DNA from: Acholoe squamosa
Lineage: Eukaryota; Annelida; Polychaeta; Phyllodocida; Polynoidae
Direction of reading: 5' to 3'
DNA length: 64,000 nt
Assembly (NCBI GenBank): GCA_949317995.1
Contig: OX439039.1
Location: forward strand, 74,844,002-74,908,001
In this document: piece by piece, positions 13,640 to 25,505 of the stretch
Layout: every line of letters starts with the position of its first letter
Position numbering within the stretch: the first letter of the stretch is position 1
Notes under the pieces: generated by a model
What the model saw: only the letters and a program-made list of their open reading frames with translations
The model's database searches: none
What the model was told of the DNA's origin: nothing
Position numbers and translations under genes: made by a program

Positions 13640-13960
13640 ACCAAAAAGACAATGGCAGGTCCGGTTACCAACATGGTTTTGAAACAAGCAGTGGTAGAAG
13701 CCTCTCGCTCACCGTACCAACGTGTGATTCATGCCTGGTAGAAAACAATACAAAGCAAAGACCATCCACACCATGCAATGCCATCTGCTGCTGTGCCTGA
13801 TTCTCGGTGACCGCTTCTGGTGCAATGCAATAAACGCCAAAGGCAGTCGGCAGGCAATGAATGGACGGCCTTGCTGCATTTGGAGCAGTGTCCAAGGGCT
13901 GGGTAGGCTTAGGTCTTTAGTGCATCTCGTCATAAATTTGGTTATGTGAAGGGAGACTAA
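13640..13960. other. CpG-containing segment with protein-like frames, not recognised
   Basis: The + frame from 13652 reads MAGPVTNMVLKQAVVEASRS then PYQRVIHAW and a stop. Overlapping frames on both strands are also open for 70-97 codons. No family recognised and no splice structure proven. It may be an old repeat or a decayed exon. Confidence 0.15.
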
Positions 13961-13999
13961 CCCCTGAAGGGCCACATGATATCTCAATTTTCCTGAATG

Positions 14000-14342
14000 C
14001 ATACCTACAAACTCCTCAGTTTTTTTTCAGTTTTCTCAGTTTTTTTTAAGATCGACCAGGGTCATTATTGTGATTCATCCAGATCCAATGAGACCTCATT
14101 TTAACATTTATATATGGAGGGTGGTCTTAGTAAAATTCTAAATTGAGGGTAGCAAACATCTTCGAAAAAAACCTAAATACATATATTTGGTCTCTATAAT
14201 TACAAAACTTCTTGGGCTACTGGGGGGACACCCCCCAGACACGCCTATATTGACAATCTCGTGCCTCATTTTCAAAAAAAAAAAATTATGGTGGGTTTTG
14301 CAGGCTCCGTTTTTTTTTTCTCGCCTAGAGTTTGCAGGTATG
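14000..14342. mobile_element. MITE with CATACCTACAAACTC ends
   Basis: CATACCTACAAACTCCTCAG ... GAGTTTGCAGGTATG inverted ends. The interior carries GGGGGGACACCCCCCAGACAC. A related end (GAAAACTGAAAAAAACTGAG) lies at 60650-60680. Confidence 0.7.
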
Positions 14343-15344
14343 TGAATGTTTCAATCCTGTAGAGTCGACATATTGCATGACTGCAGTACTCTGCGGCTGA
14401 ATTATTGCATTATAAAGATATTTATTGGGCATGATATCATGCATTAATACAAACTCTGATTCTTTAAGACCATCGATTTCTCCGCCCCGCTCCACCCCTG
14501 TTCCAGATCCCTCGGGGAGTTTTCATACCTGTCTACTTGTCACCTGCTAGCCTTCTCATCCCACCTGCAGCACATAAAATGTATAGGGTACATTCACCAT
14601 ATTTCTGACACACGACTTAAATTGAACAGTTGAATATGTAGATTTTTATCTGACTGTCAAGCTCTCTTGAGAATGACAAGAGGGAATAGCAATTTGCACT
14701 GTAATTTATAATGCAATGGCCATTGCATGTGTGGATAACAGCCAAATCAAACGTTCATTTTTATAGTATTTGTGTGTACATTTTCCCGACTCGGGATGCA
14801 TTTACCCTATTCCTATGGACAGGTGGAAACCTCATATGTCATCAATGTAGGCTCTGTGTATAGGAATCTCAATCCACAAATAGGACATCAATCATAAAGG
14901 GTGACACGTGAGAAAGAGAATTGACTGATATGCTTATCCAATTCCATGTACAGTATACTTATAAACCCTGGGTATGATTGGATCAATGACTGCTTGCAGC
15001 CCACAGAAAGCAAATGGTTAAGATTACACTAGAGAAAGGAGAATGTTGCAATGAGGCCAGAGGTAGAGAGGTCCCAGATAAAACCTGGAAAAGCTGGACA
15101 AAGGAGGAGCACACAATACAGGTCTCTGGACTGGTGTGTGGGATGGAAATGTCTGTGTGTGTGGGGGGGGGGGGGGGGGGGCAGGACGGGCATCATGAAT
15201 ATTTCAGACTACACCGTCGTCGATCGATAGCCGCAGATGAAGCGATGAGTGCGACATGGCATTAGGGACCAGCATGCAGGAGAAAGCACGGCTGTCCCTC
15301 CTCACCACTCTCCTCACCCCAGGGGGGTGCTCACTATAATGCTA

Positions 15345-15680
15345 TCTGCCCACTGCCAAACTACCGACCCCCTGAATCCATGCAATCCCCGACTCCTGTA
15401 AGTATCCACTGCCCCCTAATTTTAGGGCATTTGAAGTCACCGCCCCTTTATTTCAAGGCATTTGAAGGGACTGTACCTGAAATTTTTAGAAATATTTGCA
15501 GCAAGGTTCCTAATTTGTAAAATAATTTTTCTGATAAACAGAAGATATTTACCGCCCCCCTATTTTTGAGGTGCACACAGAGATATTACCCCCTATTTTT
15601 AAGGTGCATACAGAGGTTACTGCCCCTGAATTTTCATCTCACCGCCTCCGGTTCTGTGGCCCGTTTGGCAGTCGGTAGCC
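15345..15680. mobile_element. Probable degenerate element with CCACTGCCAAAC ends
   Basis: CCCACTGCCAAACTACCGAC at the left, CCCGTTTGGCAGTCGGTAG at the right in inverse orientation. The interior has repeated TTTTAGGGCATTTGAAG / TTTTTAAGGTGCATACAGAG blocks. Confidence 0.55.
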
Positions 15681-15916
15681 TATTCCAACCTGAGTACCCC
15701 CCCCCCCGGTCTCCTCACAATGCATCTGGGCTTGTGTTATTTTGCTTTAGACCCCTGTGTCAGGTCCCCAATTCACACATTTTCAATATATTTGAGCATG
15801 TTTCTCAAGACTGGATAAAGTGTTTCATGGTTGAGGCCTCAGTTGAATGGAAAAGTATGTGTGTGAAGGGGGGGGGGTGTTGAGGTGTTGATCTTCAATT
15901 ATTCACCAACACAATA

Positions 15917-16060
15917 TGTTATCCCTCACAGAATTAACTGATGACTCTCTTGAGTCCATTTCTATACATTTGTTAATTATAAATGACAAATCGGTCATCC
16001 CTCGCGGAGATAGCTGATATCTCTCTTGGATCCATTTCTATACAATATGCTGAATAGTCG
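15917..16060. repeat. Direct duplication, period ~76 bp
   Basis: The block ATCCCTCACAGA...ACTCTCTTGAGTCC, then ATTTCTATACA, is repeated with substitutions from ~15997 (ATCCCTCGCGGA...CTCTCTTGGATCC, then ATTTCTATACA). Confidence 0.75.
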
Positions 16061-16239
16061 AACTGAACACCTCAATGTCAAAAATCAGTCATCCCATCCA
16101 TCCAGCCCACCCACAACACTGACCACCATAGAAGAGGTAGTAGTAGTAGTATGATATACACCCTATCAACCCCTTGTCTACAGAACCCCAACTCCCTTCC
16201 CATCACCCTCACCTCCCACATCCTGGAGGGTCTGGTTGT

Positions 16240-16500
16240 TTAGTCAGTAGGGGTAGTGGGGTGGAGATCCCTATTGACTGCAGCCCACGGCGGGGATGAC
16301 AGCTGACGGCGAGCCTACCAGACTGGGGCGGCGGCCGCGCGAACCTCCCGACACCCTAGCTGGCTTTCCGCTTTCATGTGTTTGGTTGTTTGGTGTGTTT
16401 ACATACCGAGCTACCGTAATTCCTGCTCCCTAACCAGCAGTCAGCCCTCAGACCGACTCCGACCCCTCCTGATGCTGCTCCTCCTCCACGTGGGGCATGT
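16240..16500. promoter_or_regulatory. Second CpG-rich patch, unassigned
   Basis: Around 16300-16360 the sequence is locally very GC/CpG rich (ggcggcggccgcgcgaacc). A frame just downstream reads MLLLLHVGHVTEG at ~16470, which resembles a short signal-peptide core, but no convincing donor follows. It could be a promoter or first exon, or nothing. Confidence 0.15.
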
Positions 16501-16999
16501 CACTGAGGGAATTAACCAGGGAGAAAGTGTACAGTTCCCAGGGTACAGTTACTTCTACAACCAGCGCTCTTCACAGCTCCACCCTTTCAGTCACTCACTG
16601 GGGAAATTTATAATCATTTAAAAGCCATTGCCAGATATAAATTTAGTGGTGGACAGTAGCTGTAGAATATGTCCACTATGGAGCCATATTCCACATGGAT
16701 TCAGCGTTGGAGGAATATGGCTTCAGCTTTGGATACGCTTGGCCTCTGTCCTTTGGAGACATGTTGCTTCTGCTACTGTCTTCCTACAGTTTTACTGAAC
16801 AGGTACATGGCCCATGGCTCTAGTCCCGGAGGCATGTTTCTTCATCTTAACAGGTATATGCCTTCCAACCCAAAGTCCCACTCGCAGAACTCCCTCTCCT
16901 TTTCATAAACTCTGCTCTGTGCTTCCAACCTTAGGGCACATGGCTTCGGCCTTAGGGACATGTAGATTCTGCTCTAGAGCCAAATGTCCTCATCCAGGC

Positions 17000-17650
17000 A
17001 CGACACAAGTGGCTTCTGCTGTTCAGACACATGGTTTCTGCTGTTCAGACACAGGGTTTCTGCTGTTCAGGCACGTGGCTTCTGCTGTTCAGACACGTGG
17101 CTTCTGCTGTTCAGAAACATGGCTTCTGCTGTTCAGGAACATGGCTTCTACTGTACAGACATGTGGCTTCTGCTGTTCTGAAACATGGCTTCTGCTGTTC
17201 AGGAACATGGCTTCTCCTGTACAGACATGTGGCTTCTGCTGTTCAGAAACATGGCTTCTGTTGTACAGACATGTGACTTCTGCTGTTCTGAAACATGGCT
17301 TCTGCTGTTCAGGAACATGGCTTCTACTGTACAGACATGTGGCTTCTGCTGTTCAGGAACATTGCTTCTGTTGTACAGGCATGTGGCTTCTGTTGTACAG
17401 ACATGTGGCTTATGTTGTTCAGAAACATGGCTTCTGCTGTACAGACACGTGGCTTCTGCTGTTCAGACACGTGGCTTCTGCTGTTCAGACACGTGGCTTC
17501 TGCTGTTCAGAAACATGGCTTCTGCTGCACTGACATGTGGCTTCTGCCGTTAAAAAACATGGTTTCTGATGTTCACGAACAGGGCTTCTGTTATACAGGC
17601 ATGTGGCTTCTGCTGTACAGGGATGTGGCTTCTGCTGTACAAACACATGT
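17000..17650. repeat. 22-bp minisatellite array, open in all three + frames
   Basis: About 30 copies of GTGGCTTCTGCTGTTCAGACAC and variants (GACAC/GAAAC/GGAAC/TACAGACAT endings). Degenerate copies of the TGGCTTC core extend from ~16690 to ~17830. Because 22 is not a multiple of three, the frame rotates; every frame is stop-free, giving overlapping frames of 239, 122 and 139 codons that read as a 22-residue repeat around TRGFCCSETWLLLF. Confidence 0.95.
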
Positions 17651-17830
17651 CATCTACTTAGAGATATGTGGCTTCTGGCATTTATTCGAGGTACACTTGT
17701 TCCACTTTTTGTGAGCATGGCTCCAGCTTCATATTCATAGTAAACTCCACCTGGATTTCACTCAAGGGACAAATAGCTTCTGCGACAGAGAAGAGGACAT
17801 GTGGCTTCCTGGGTGGCTTCAACTGAAGAA

Positions 17831-20072
17831 ACATCTGGCTTTAACTACAGAATAGAGCTTTGTGTGAAAAAAAGGCACTTCTTTCTGGCCGTGCTGTCAT
17901 ATATTAGGGCCTGGACGAGTTTTTGAATTCTGATAAAATCTCACAACACATTGTGCGACGATTAAGCACAATAACTGCCTCTCTTTGAAGGGACTTTCCC
18001 CTTGATGAAAACTTAAATCAATTGAGGTTGAAAAAAGGCTAAATTGTACAATAACCCGGGTGTTGATGGAGCACGTGGGCTTCAATTCCGATCACTTTGC
18101 CCATTAACTGAAATACATTATATGAATTTAGTGATAAAAAATAATGGTAATAGGAGCCAGCACTCGCAGAAACAATTACCACATTGTGTGCGCCCCTGGG
18201 ATTAAGTTACCAACTTGGGCTTTTTTAGTTGGGAGTGAGAGGGTTTTAGTTGGGCGCTGGGGGATCGTGGGTGGGTGTGGAATGAAAATGGGCCCTAGGG
18301 GGATCAGTAGGGATCCACATTCCGCCCTCCCTACCCCATAATTAGCCGGGCCTCAAAGTGGCCACGGTCCGGGAGCAGAGGACGGGTTGTTGTTAACAAA
18401 TTACCTCCAGTGCACTAGTATGGCAGCAGGGGGAGGGGAGGTGGGTGGTCATTAATGTTTTACAGCTCCCCTCCCACACCCTACATGATAACATGGTGCC
18501 CGGTAGTATTTAGATACGCCATCAATATAGTGGTATGGAGGGGTTTATTAACTATGGAAACCAGGGACCACAACAGCTATATCTGGGGAACATGGTGGCT
18601 ACCCGGCATCATTGATATCCACTTTTGAAAGCAGCTACACCTACGTTATCTACATGCAAGGCCAAACATGTCATAAGAAGATATGGGGAGATTCTGGGTA
18701 GGAGCATAAATGTCGTATTCGTGTTTTTTGCATTTGTTCCTTGAGACATGCTCTGACTGTTTTTATGTCACCTTTACGTAAAACTACTATTCATAAGTGG
18801 ATAATTCCCCAAGCCTTTGACGGCAGAGTACAATGTTGGGGTGGAGGAGGGGGGTGATCTTGTGAGAAACTTTCAAGTCTCCTTTCCCTTGCCTTTTGAG
18901 AAATAGAGGGGACAGTGTTACTGGGCCCCTGGGCCCCTTCTATAACAGAAGTGGGACGATACTCCATAGGTGAAGAATCGTAATTATAGAGTGTCAGTCA
19001 GTGAAGGAAAATGTCGTCTGCTACCTTGGTTACCTTGGTTACGCTACAATGAGCCTATGTATATACTACTACCCCCTTTACTACAGACCTTTGACTATTA
19101 CAACCGTCAAACTATACTGGTGTACCCTGTGTGTAGACTTTGTTCCTCAACTGTAGTGAGGCGATTCTTGACATCTCTAGGGCTAAAGTCCCTTTCACCT
19201 CAAGCCCCACTTCTTTATCCCATTGGCCATTGCAGATCTTCATGACATAAGTTGTGGTTGCTGGTCTTATCAAGGATATTTGATAATTACTGGGTATTAA
19301 AGAAATGTAAGGCAATTTGGGTGGAAAGGTTATTAGTATGAAATTATGTAATGGCGTTTTTATCATAGACATATTGTATCAAAAAGAAGATGGGAGGAGG
19401 CACATACAACTCATGATTTGTACATCTAAATTATTATACAATCTCTCCCCAACCAGTGTATACTATAGGTCTTAAGTCCTCTCACACGAGTCCAGGTAAA
19501 GGCTAGAACGGTGTAAACGACACTGGCTTGGTGTATGGCAAATACCCCCAGGCAAGACTTCTCTCTACGCTACACTGCAACTCAGTTTGGGTTGTAGTGA
19601 GGGGGGAGACTAAAATGGGAACAGGGTATATATGCTACTCTGTAACTCTGTGTAAGTAAATGTGGAGTAGTGGCTTTCTGAATAAAGTACACGTTGTGTT
19701 TGTGTATTGGCGATTTCTCCACAGATGAGACTGACCATTGCAATAGAGTGAGGCCTGTCTTTCGTTTTAGAGTCTCAGGGGTGCGCCTACACTTTATAAG
19801 CCCACATGCATCTTGACCATTATAAGCCCACATGCATCTTGACTATTCAAATAGATGGGTTTCATAACAAAAACAAAAATGGCTGTGCTTAAAATGTTTA
19901 AGTTCTGCTGGTCAAGCCTGTTAAAGAGACCCTTGGGACTCCATACTATTGCTCCTGGTCCTCTTTAGGCTGTGAATGCGAGAGACCCTGTCTGCTAGCT
20001 AAAAAGTGATCTATATGGTGGATTTTAGGGTAAATTCACCATAAGCTGGACACATGACTTGCTCTTGGTTAT
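17831..20072. other. No supported gene
   Basis: Unique DNA with short GGGG tracts; one 26-bp duplication. Confidence 0.5.
19794..19843. repeat. 26-bp direct duplication
   Basis: TTATAAGCCCACATGCATCT plus TGAC occurs twice, 26 bp apart. Confidence 0.9.
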
Positions 20073-20515
20073 TGACTCAGGGTTGTCAGCCTGAGTCTAT
20101 TCCGGGTTAGCAGGTTGTCCCATGGGCGCCACCATTACTGAAACTTGTTATCAGCGAGTTCTACTAATAACACCTATCAGATGGGTACCAGTTTGGCCCC
20201 GAGAGGACTGCAGTGAATAGTTGGTGTCATTTCATTGGCTGATAATCAAACCAGCTAAGGCCGTATACGCCCATGGGACAACCTGCTACCTCGGAATAGG
20301 CGTGGGATTTCAAGATGTTTGAAAGGGTTTTCTTGTCACTCTCTTCAAAAGTATGTCACTCAGTCAATAATTGTCACATGTTAAATTTTATCATGCAAGC
20401 ATAAACCTGAGACATGTAGCCAACAGTAACACTAAAAAAATAGAGGCCTTTATCCAACGACAACCCCCAATGGGACAACCCTGTTCCGATTAACCTATTT
20501 TGAAACCCTGAGTCA
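20073..20515. mobile_element. ~440-bp palindromic element
   Basis: Outer ends TGACTCAGGGTT and AAACCCTGAGTCA. Inside are AGCAGGTTGTCCCATGGGCG near 20110 and CGCCCATGGGACAACCTGCT near 20270, plus another TGGGACAACCCTGTTCCG near 20471. It is probably a non-autonomous DNA transposon, perhaps nested. Confidence 0.7.
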
Positions 20516-23500
20516 CTTGTGATCTATGTCACACGACGTCCATTCATTTTATGTTTACTTAGAAGCCCTCACACCCCATGTCTGTTAGTGAAGAAGCACT
20601 GGGGATCCAGTGGATCCCATTGTGCAACAACAGTGCTGCAGGATGGACGAGGTACATCCAATGATAAATCTATAACTACTCGCGCGTTATCTTTCGCATT
20701 TGACATTCGCAAGGAAATTTGTAAGAATGGATGATCTGCTTTAAATTCACACCTAGCATGTATGGATGGATACAGATCTTCATGTCAGGGTAAACTGTCC
20801 GACTTAGGGTAAATCTACCTTAGAGCTGCAGCCATTGGTGGCTATGGCCCTTTGTCCTTAGGGTGTAGTTTGAGGCAGACTTGGAGGTGGTGGACATGTG
20901 GGGACCGTCTGTTTGTACCCAGGTCGGCCTCGCACCTCGCCCTGCCCTGCCTCCCCTGCAGCGCCGACCAAATCAGTAGGAAGACCAGGATGGCTGGCCA
21001 ACTGGAGGGGAAAGAGGGGGACCAAGAGAAGAGGGAAATAGGGCAAGAGCAGGAAGGCCAGTAAATAAGCTGGCTGATGCAATGAAGGCAATGTTGGATG
21101 TATAGTTGGAGAAAGAGACTTCTTCCTGTCTGTCATCATGTTGTCCTCATACTCATGTTGAGCGATTTCTCTGACAATGGGGAATTGAATGCCATTCAGA
21201 TTTTGAGTCCTCCCCAAAACCTAGAAAGATAGGTAGTTTCATGGTTTTGAAAATAGATATTGTAAACATTAGGAGATCTTAATATCCCACTGACCTCTCT
21301 TTGAATTGAGGAATCCACTCAGTAGTGGCTTCCTCAATTCAAAGAGACTTCCAGTGATTGGAAGTAGATATGTGTATAACCTCAGGGATGCACCTGAAAT
21401 GAGGACCTAAGATAAGGGTCCAAGGCATAGAGGCCCTAATGCATCCAAAACATTCTGTTATTTTAAACCCAGGTTTCCCACTGCTTCTCTGAACTCTCAT
21501 TCCCCAATGTAGAAATTGAATTTTTACAAAATAAATAATCTGAAGAGTCTTAAGCCCAGGAGAGCCCTCCTCACCAAGGAGGTCTGCAGGTGTATACACT
21601 GACAGAGTGGAGGTCTATTCATTACACCAGGTAAAGGCTAGGGTAAGAACGCCTAGGGGCGGGGGAGAGGGGTTAGTGATAAAATCATCCAGGAGTATGC
21701 ACCCCCTGATAAATGACCAAAATAGCAGGAGAAGGGTGAAGGTATCAAGGGAGAGGGAGGGTTTGGGAGTAAAGTCCCCCTACAGATGGCTTCTCTGTGT
21801 GTACAATTGACTTTCCAGGTCATCCTGAATAAGTTCATACAGTTTAAATGTTAAAGGAGTCAACGATATGTTCAGTACATGGTCATGGGGGACAGATTGT
21901 GGTGTATAGTATGATGAGTTGTAGGTGTGGTTGGAAAGAGGGGGAGGGTTGAAGGGGGGGGGGGGTAGGTTGCGTGCTAAGGAGTATTTTACTTCTTAGT
22001 GAGGGATTGGAATGAGCATACATCACCCCACCCTCCTTCCCAATCCTCACTCATCCTTTCACCCATCCCACACTTCTTCCTTTCAACCCTGAGTCTAACT
22101 ACTGTAAGTGCAACTGACACTCTTACAAGGTTAAGCCTGTACTCTATATTGATATCATTAAACAAGAAAGAGAAGGCTTATACTCTGTGCCAATAGCGCT
22201 AGGGGCATTGTGGTTTTTGGGGGTGGAAAGCAGGTGACTATGCTCCTGTCCCTTCACATTAGTCAAGGTAAACTAAGGACTGAACTAGACATTGTGTTGA
22301 ATATTGAGGTATACATCATATGTAGTCATGTGATTAAAGTTAGGTTTTTCCAAAGGCTGCATTAAACTGGATGCAACACTCAGTGTATTCTAATTAATAC
22401 ATGTTTAGGTACGAGAGACAATGAATACAACATTGTTGCACATGAACTGAACTATCTCACAGAGTTGTTTAGAGCATACCTTTATGCTTTGGGCTCTAAA
22501 CTGCACACCTTAATACAAATTTCTGCTCGACAAACTACTTGCTTAGACTTGCTTTCTCCCATAATGTGGAATGATCAGATGATAAAGTGAAGTAATTAAA
22601 TGTTGGCCAGACTGTTGAGATTAAAACTAATAATCCCTATCCCTCAGCCTAAGTATTAATTAGTACGATAGGTTCCTCTAGGGTGGACTCTTGTTGTACT
22701 GAGACCCAGGAGGAGCACGTGGAGAGAAGGTGTTTTGTATTTATCGTGGATCACTGACACCCAAACGTCAACAAAGACGCAAAACCGTGTGAAGGGGCGT
22801 TTCCACCCTGTACCTTCTGCCCTTCTCCACTCATCCTAGTCACCACACCTTTTCACTGTCCGTTTTTACCTTAAATATGTTATTAGTATTTTTTTTTTTT
22901 TCTAAGAAGTCCTTGTTTAAACATTATATAGGCGGATTGGGAAGTAGGGCAGGGTTATTTAAGATCATACTGGTCCACTTTTTTTCAGCTTCTCTACTTT
23001 TATATCTTAAGATGGGAACATGTAGTAGAATGTACATATAAAATCATATTTCACGCTCCATCCTCTTCTTGAGACACATGAAATCTAAATATATAATTGA
23101 TGTTATATACAAGCAGGCAAAGTCATAAGATCATGGATGTTATTTTCAGATTGGCCAAGCAGGCAAAATCATCATAAGATTGGCAGAAAGCTGGTCAAAA
23201 TAATAAGGATCCCCCCCCCCTTTGTTGACTAGGCAGCGGCATCTCTGGTGATATCTCCAGAGGATTCACAATGATATGTACCATGAGGAATAGAGGGTGG
23301 TGTTTCTTTTTGTTTATAGATGGGGAGGCTAATGAAGCTGTGTACAGAGCTACATGGTGTAAATGTAGCCCCCAAATGTTGACCAGGATACAAGTTACTC
23401 ATTGTAAGCTGTTAGCAACACGGCCTGGTGATTTATCTACCCCCATGTATGAAGTGGGGGAGGGTAAATGGTCAATTCTCACTAGTTTGGCCAAAATTGT

Positions 23501-25217
23501 ACAGAGAAAAAATCAGCAAAGAAAGGTGAATAATAGGCCATACTGCTTTGGACTAAAAGAAAAGTACATCATAAAAGGCCTAAAAGATAAAGTTGGGAAC
23601 ACTAACTGTTTCAGTCCTCCCCATGGGATGAGAGATATCTTACATTAATGAATTCAATAAAATGAATTTATGCATGAATTTTAGGCAATGTTGTGGGTAT
23701 TAACCAGATACTCCAGTAGAGATTAGGGGAGGGCTTCTATGTCATGGTGGTCTCTGTAAAGAATCTGTCAGCCTCCTGGGCATGTGGGGGTCGGCCGGGG
23801 AAGATTGTTGGGGGGGGGGCAACGTGGAGGAATGGGGAGTAGAAGGAAGGGGATGCTGCAGCAGCAGGGGTAGGAAGGCTATAGGTTCATCACTACCACC
23901 CATGTGAACATGACGAACATGGGGGCTTCCTTGTACCCCCCCCCCCACCTCCCAAAATCCAAACCCTTCTCATTCCCAGCGTCTTCAACAGGGGGCGTAC
24001 ATGGTGCCCAGACGCTGGACTGACTTCCCTACTGACTATAGAGGTATAGTCACTAGGTCAGTGCACGCCGGGGGCAGGCAAGCAGAAGGTATACATACTA
24101 GACTTGCAGCCCTCAACCTTGCTAAATTTCTAACCTTCCCTCCGCTCCACATTAAAATAAAAAAAAGAATCCCTTCATCTCATATCCCCTGTGAATTCAC
24201 CCAAGCATAGGCTACTATTTATCCCATTAAACATGCGGAAATAGTGTAATTCAGTGTGGTTAAAAGGGTAGGCTGTCAAGTCTTGATTGGCCTGATGATG
24301 TATGAGTATGTAATGTAATGTGTATAATGATAATGTTACAGTGGGTAAACCATGGGGTAACATCCATGTTATGGGGTGGGGAGCACCACAGGTGTACCAC
24401 ACATAACACTGGGGTATTATACTCCCACAATACCATTGTTAAATACCCCCATTGTGCCGTTACAAGATGTGGATACAGATATACATTGATCCCATTGGGA
24501 GAACTGTGAGAGGTACATTCTCAGGGTCACCATGGTTCAGGGGAAGTTTGGGAGTAGAATAAGGATAAGAAAGGTTGGGGAATTTCATTATACAAATGCA
24601 CATTGTTCCTCATTGTGGGAGATAAATACCAAGTCTCTTCATGGTTCAGAGAAGGCAAGTCTTGGAGTGAAAAGGGACCAGGAAGGGTTAGGAAATTCCA
24701 TATAGGCTATTTAGTGCATCAGGAAGGAGGGTGTATGGAGGAGTTATACAAGGTCAGAGAATCCATTGTGGGTCATGAGAAATCAGGGATGCTGGCAAAT
24801 ATCTAATATTCTATCATAACAATAGCCACACATTTTATTTTTGTAGGTTTTATGAAGCCCCCCCCCAAGACCCATGAAAATCCAATCGGGAAGATACACT
24901 TGGCTGTGTACTGAAATGAATATGAATTGTATATTTGCCTAGTAAAAATTTCATTTCATTCACAGGGAAATTGAATATTAGATTTTCATTGAAACTGCAT
25001 ACCATTTAACTTATATAATAAATAATCACTCAGCCTCCACCACTCACATACATACACACTTCCACCACCATGTTATGGAACTTTTGTAGGATGTGGTATA
25101 AGGACATGACACAAGTACATCAAGTGTTGTTTAGACAAGATTATGACAACTGTGAGCAGGTCATGATGGGGTCACATCCTTGTTTCTTTTCACACCCTCT
25201 GCACACTTAGTCCCTTA
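20516..25217. other. No supported gene
   Basis: Poly-G/C tracts at 21952, 23211, 23810 and 23938. The longest frame, 125 codons at 23271 (+), shows no family signature. A near-perfect short palindrome TCTCTTTGAATTGAGG...CCTCAATTCAAAGAGA lies at 21296-21346. Confidence 0.45.
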
Positions 25218-25505
25218 TCCTTGTCTTTGTGCTCCTTTACCCTTTAAGGGATGTGTGTTCCTTTACCCTTTAAGGATGCATATTGCTTTAATGCATTCTC
25301 TCCATTGGTTGTCATGATGCATGAATGCAGCCCTGATGAGTAACTCAACCAGGGCTGCATTCATGCATCATGCTGACCAGGCAGGATCGATACACCCCCA
25401 AGAGAGTTGTCATGATGCACCAATGCAGTGCTGGCTAGCAGATCATTGGGGCATCAGGATAACAAAGGGACATGAACCTGGGTGCATCAAGTGTCCCAAA
25501 GGTTT
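25218..25505. mobile_element. TTAA-family multi-hairpin copy
   Basis: TTTACCCTTTAAGGGATG (seen twice). Hairpin 25314-25371 has arms CATGATGCATGAATGCAGCC against GGCTGCATTCATGCATCATG; then a CATGATGCACCAATGCAGTG arm without its partner. Confidence 0.7.

Noticed and set aside
17000-17650. CRISPR-like regular repeat
   Set aside because: Repeats are directly abutting with no unique spacers, in an animal genome.
16814-17714. Long Cys/Leu/Trp-rich frames
   Set aside because: Products of the 22-bp minisatellite; open in all frames and with no family motif.
23271-23648. 125-codon + frame
   Set aside because: No family resemblance and the surrounding DNA is ordinary intergenic sequence.
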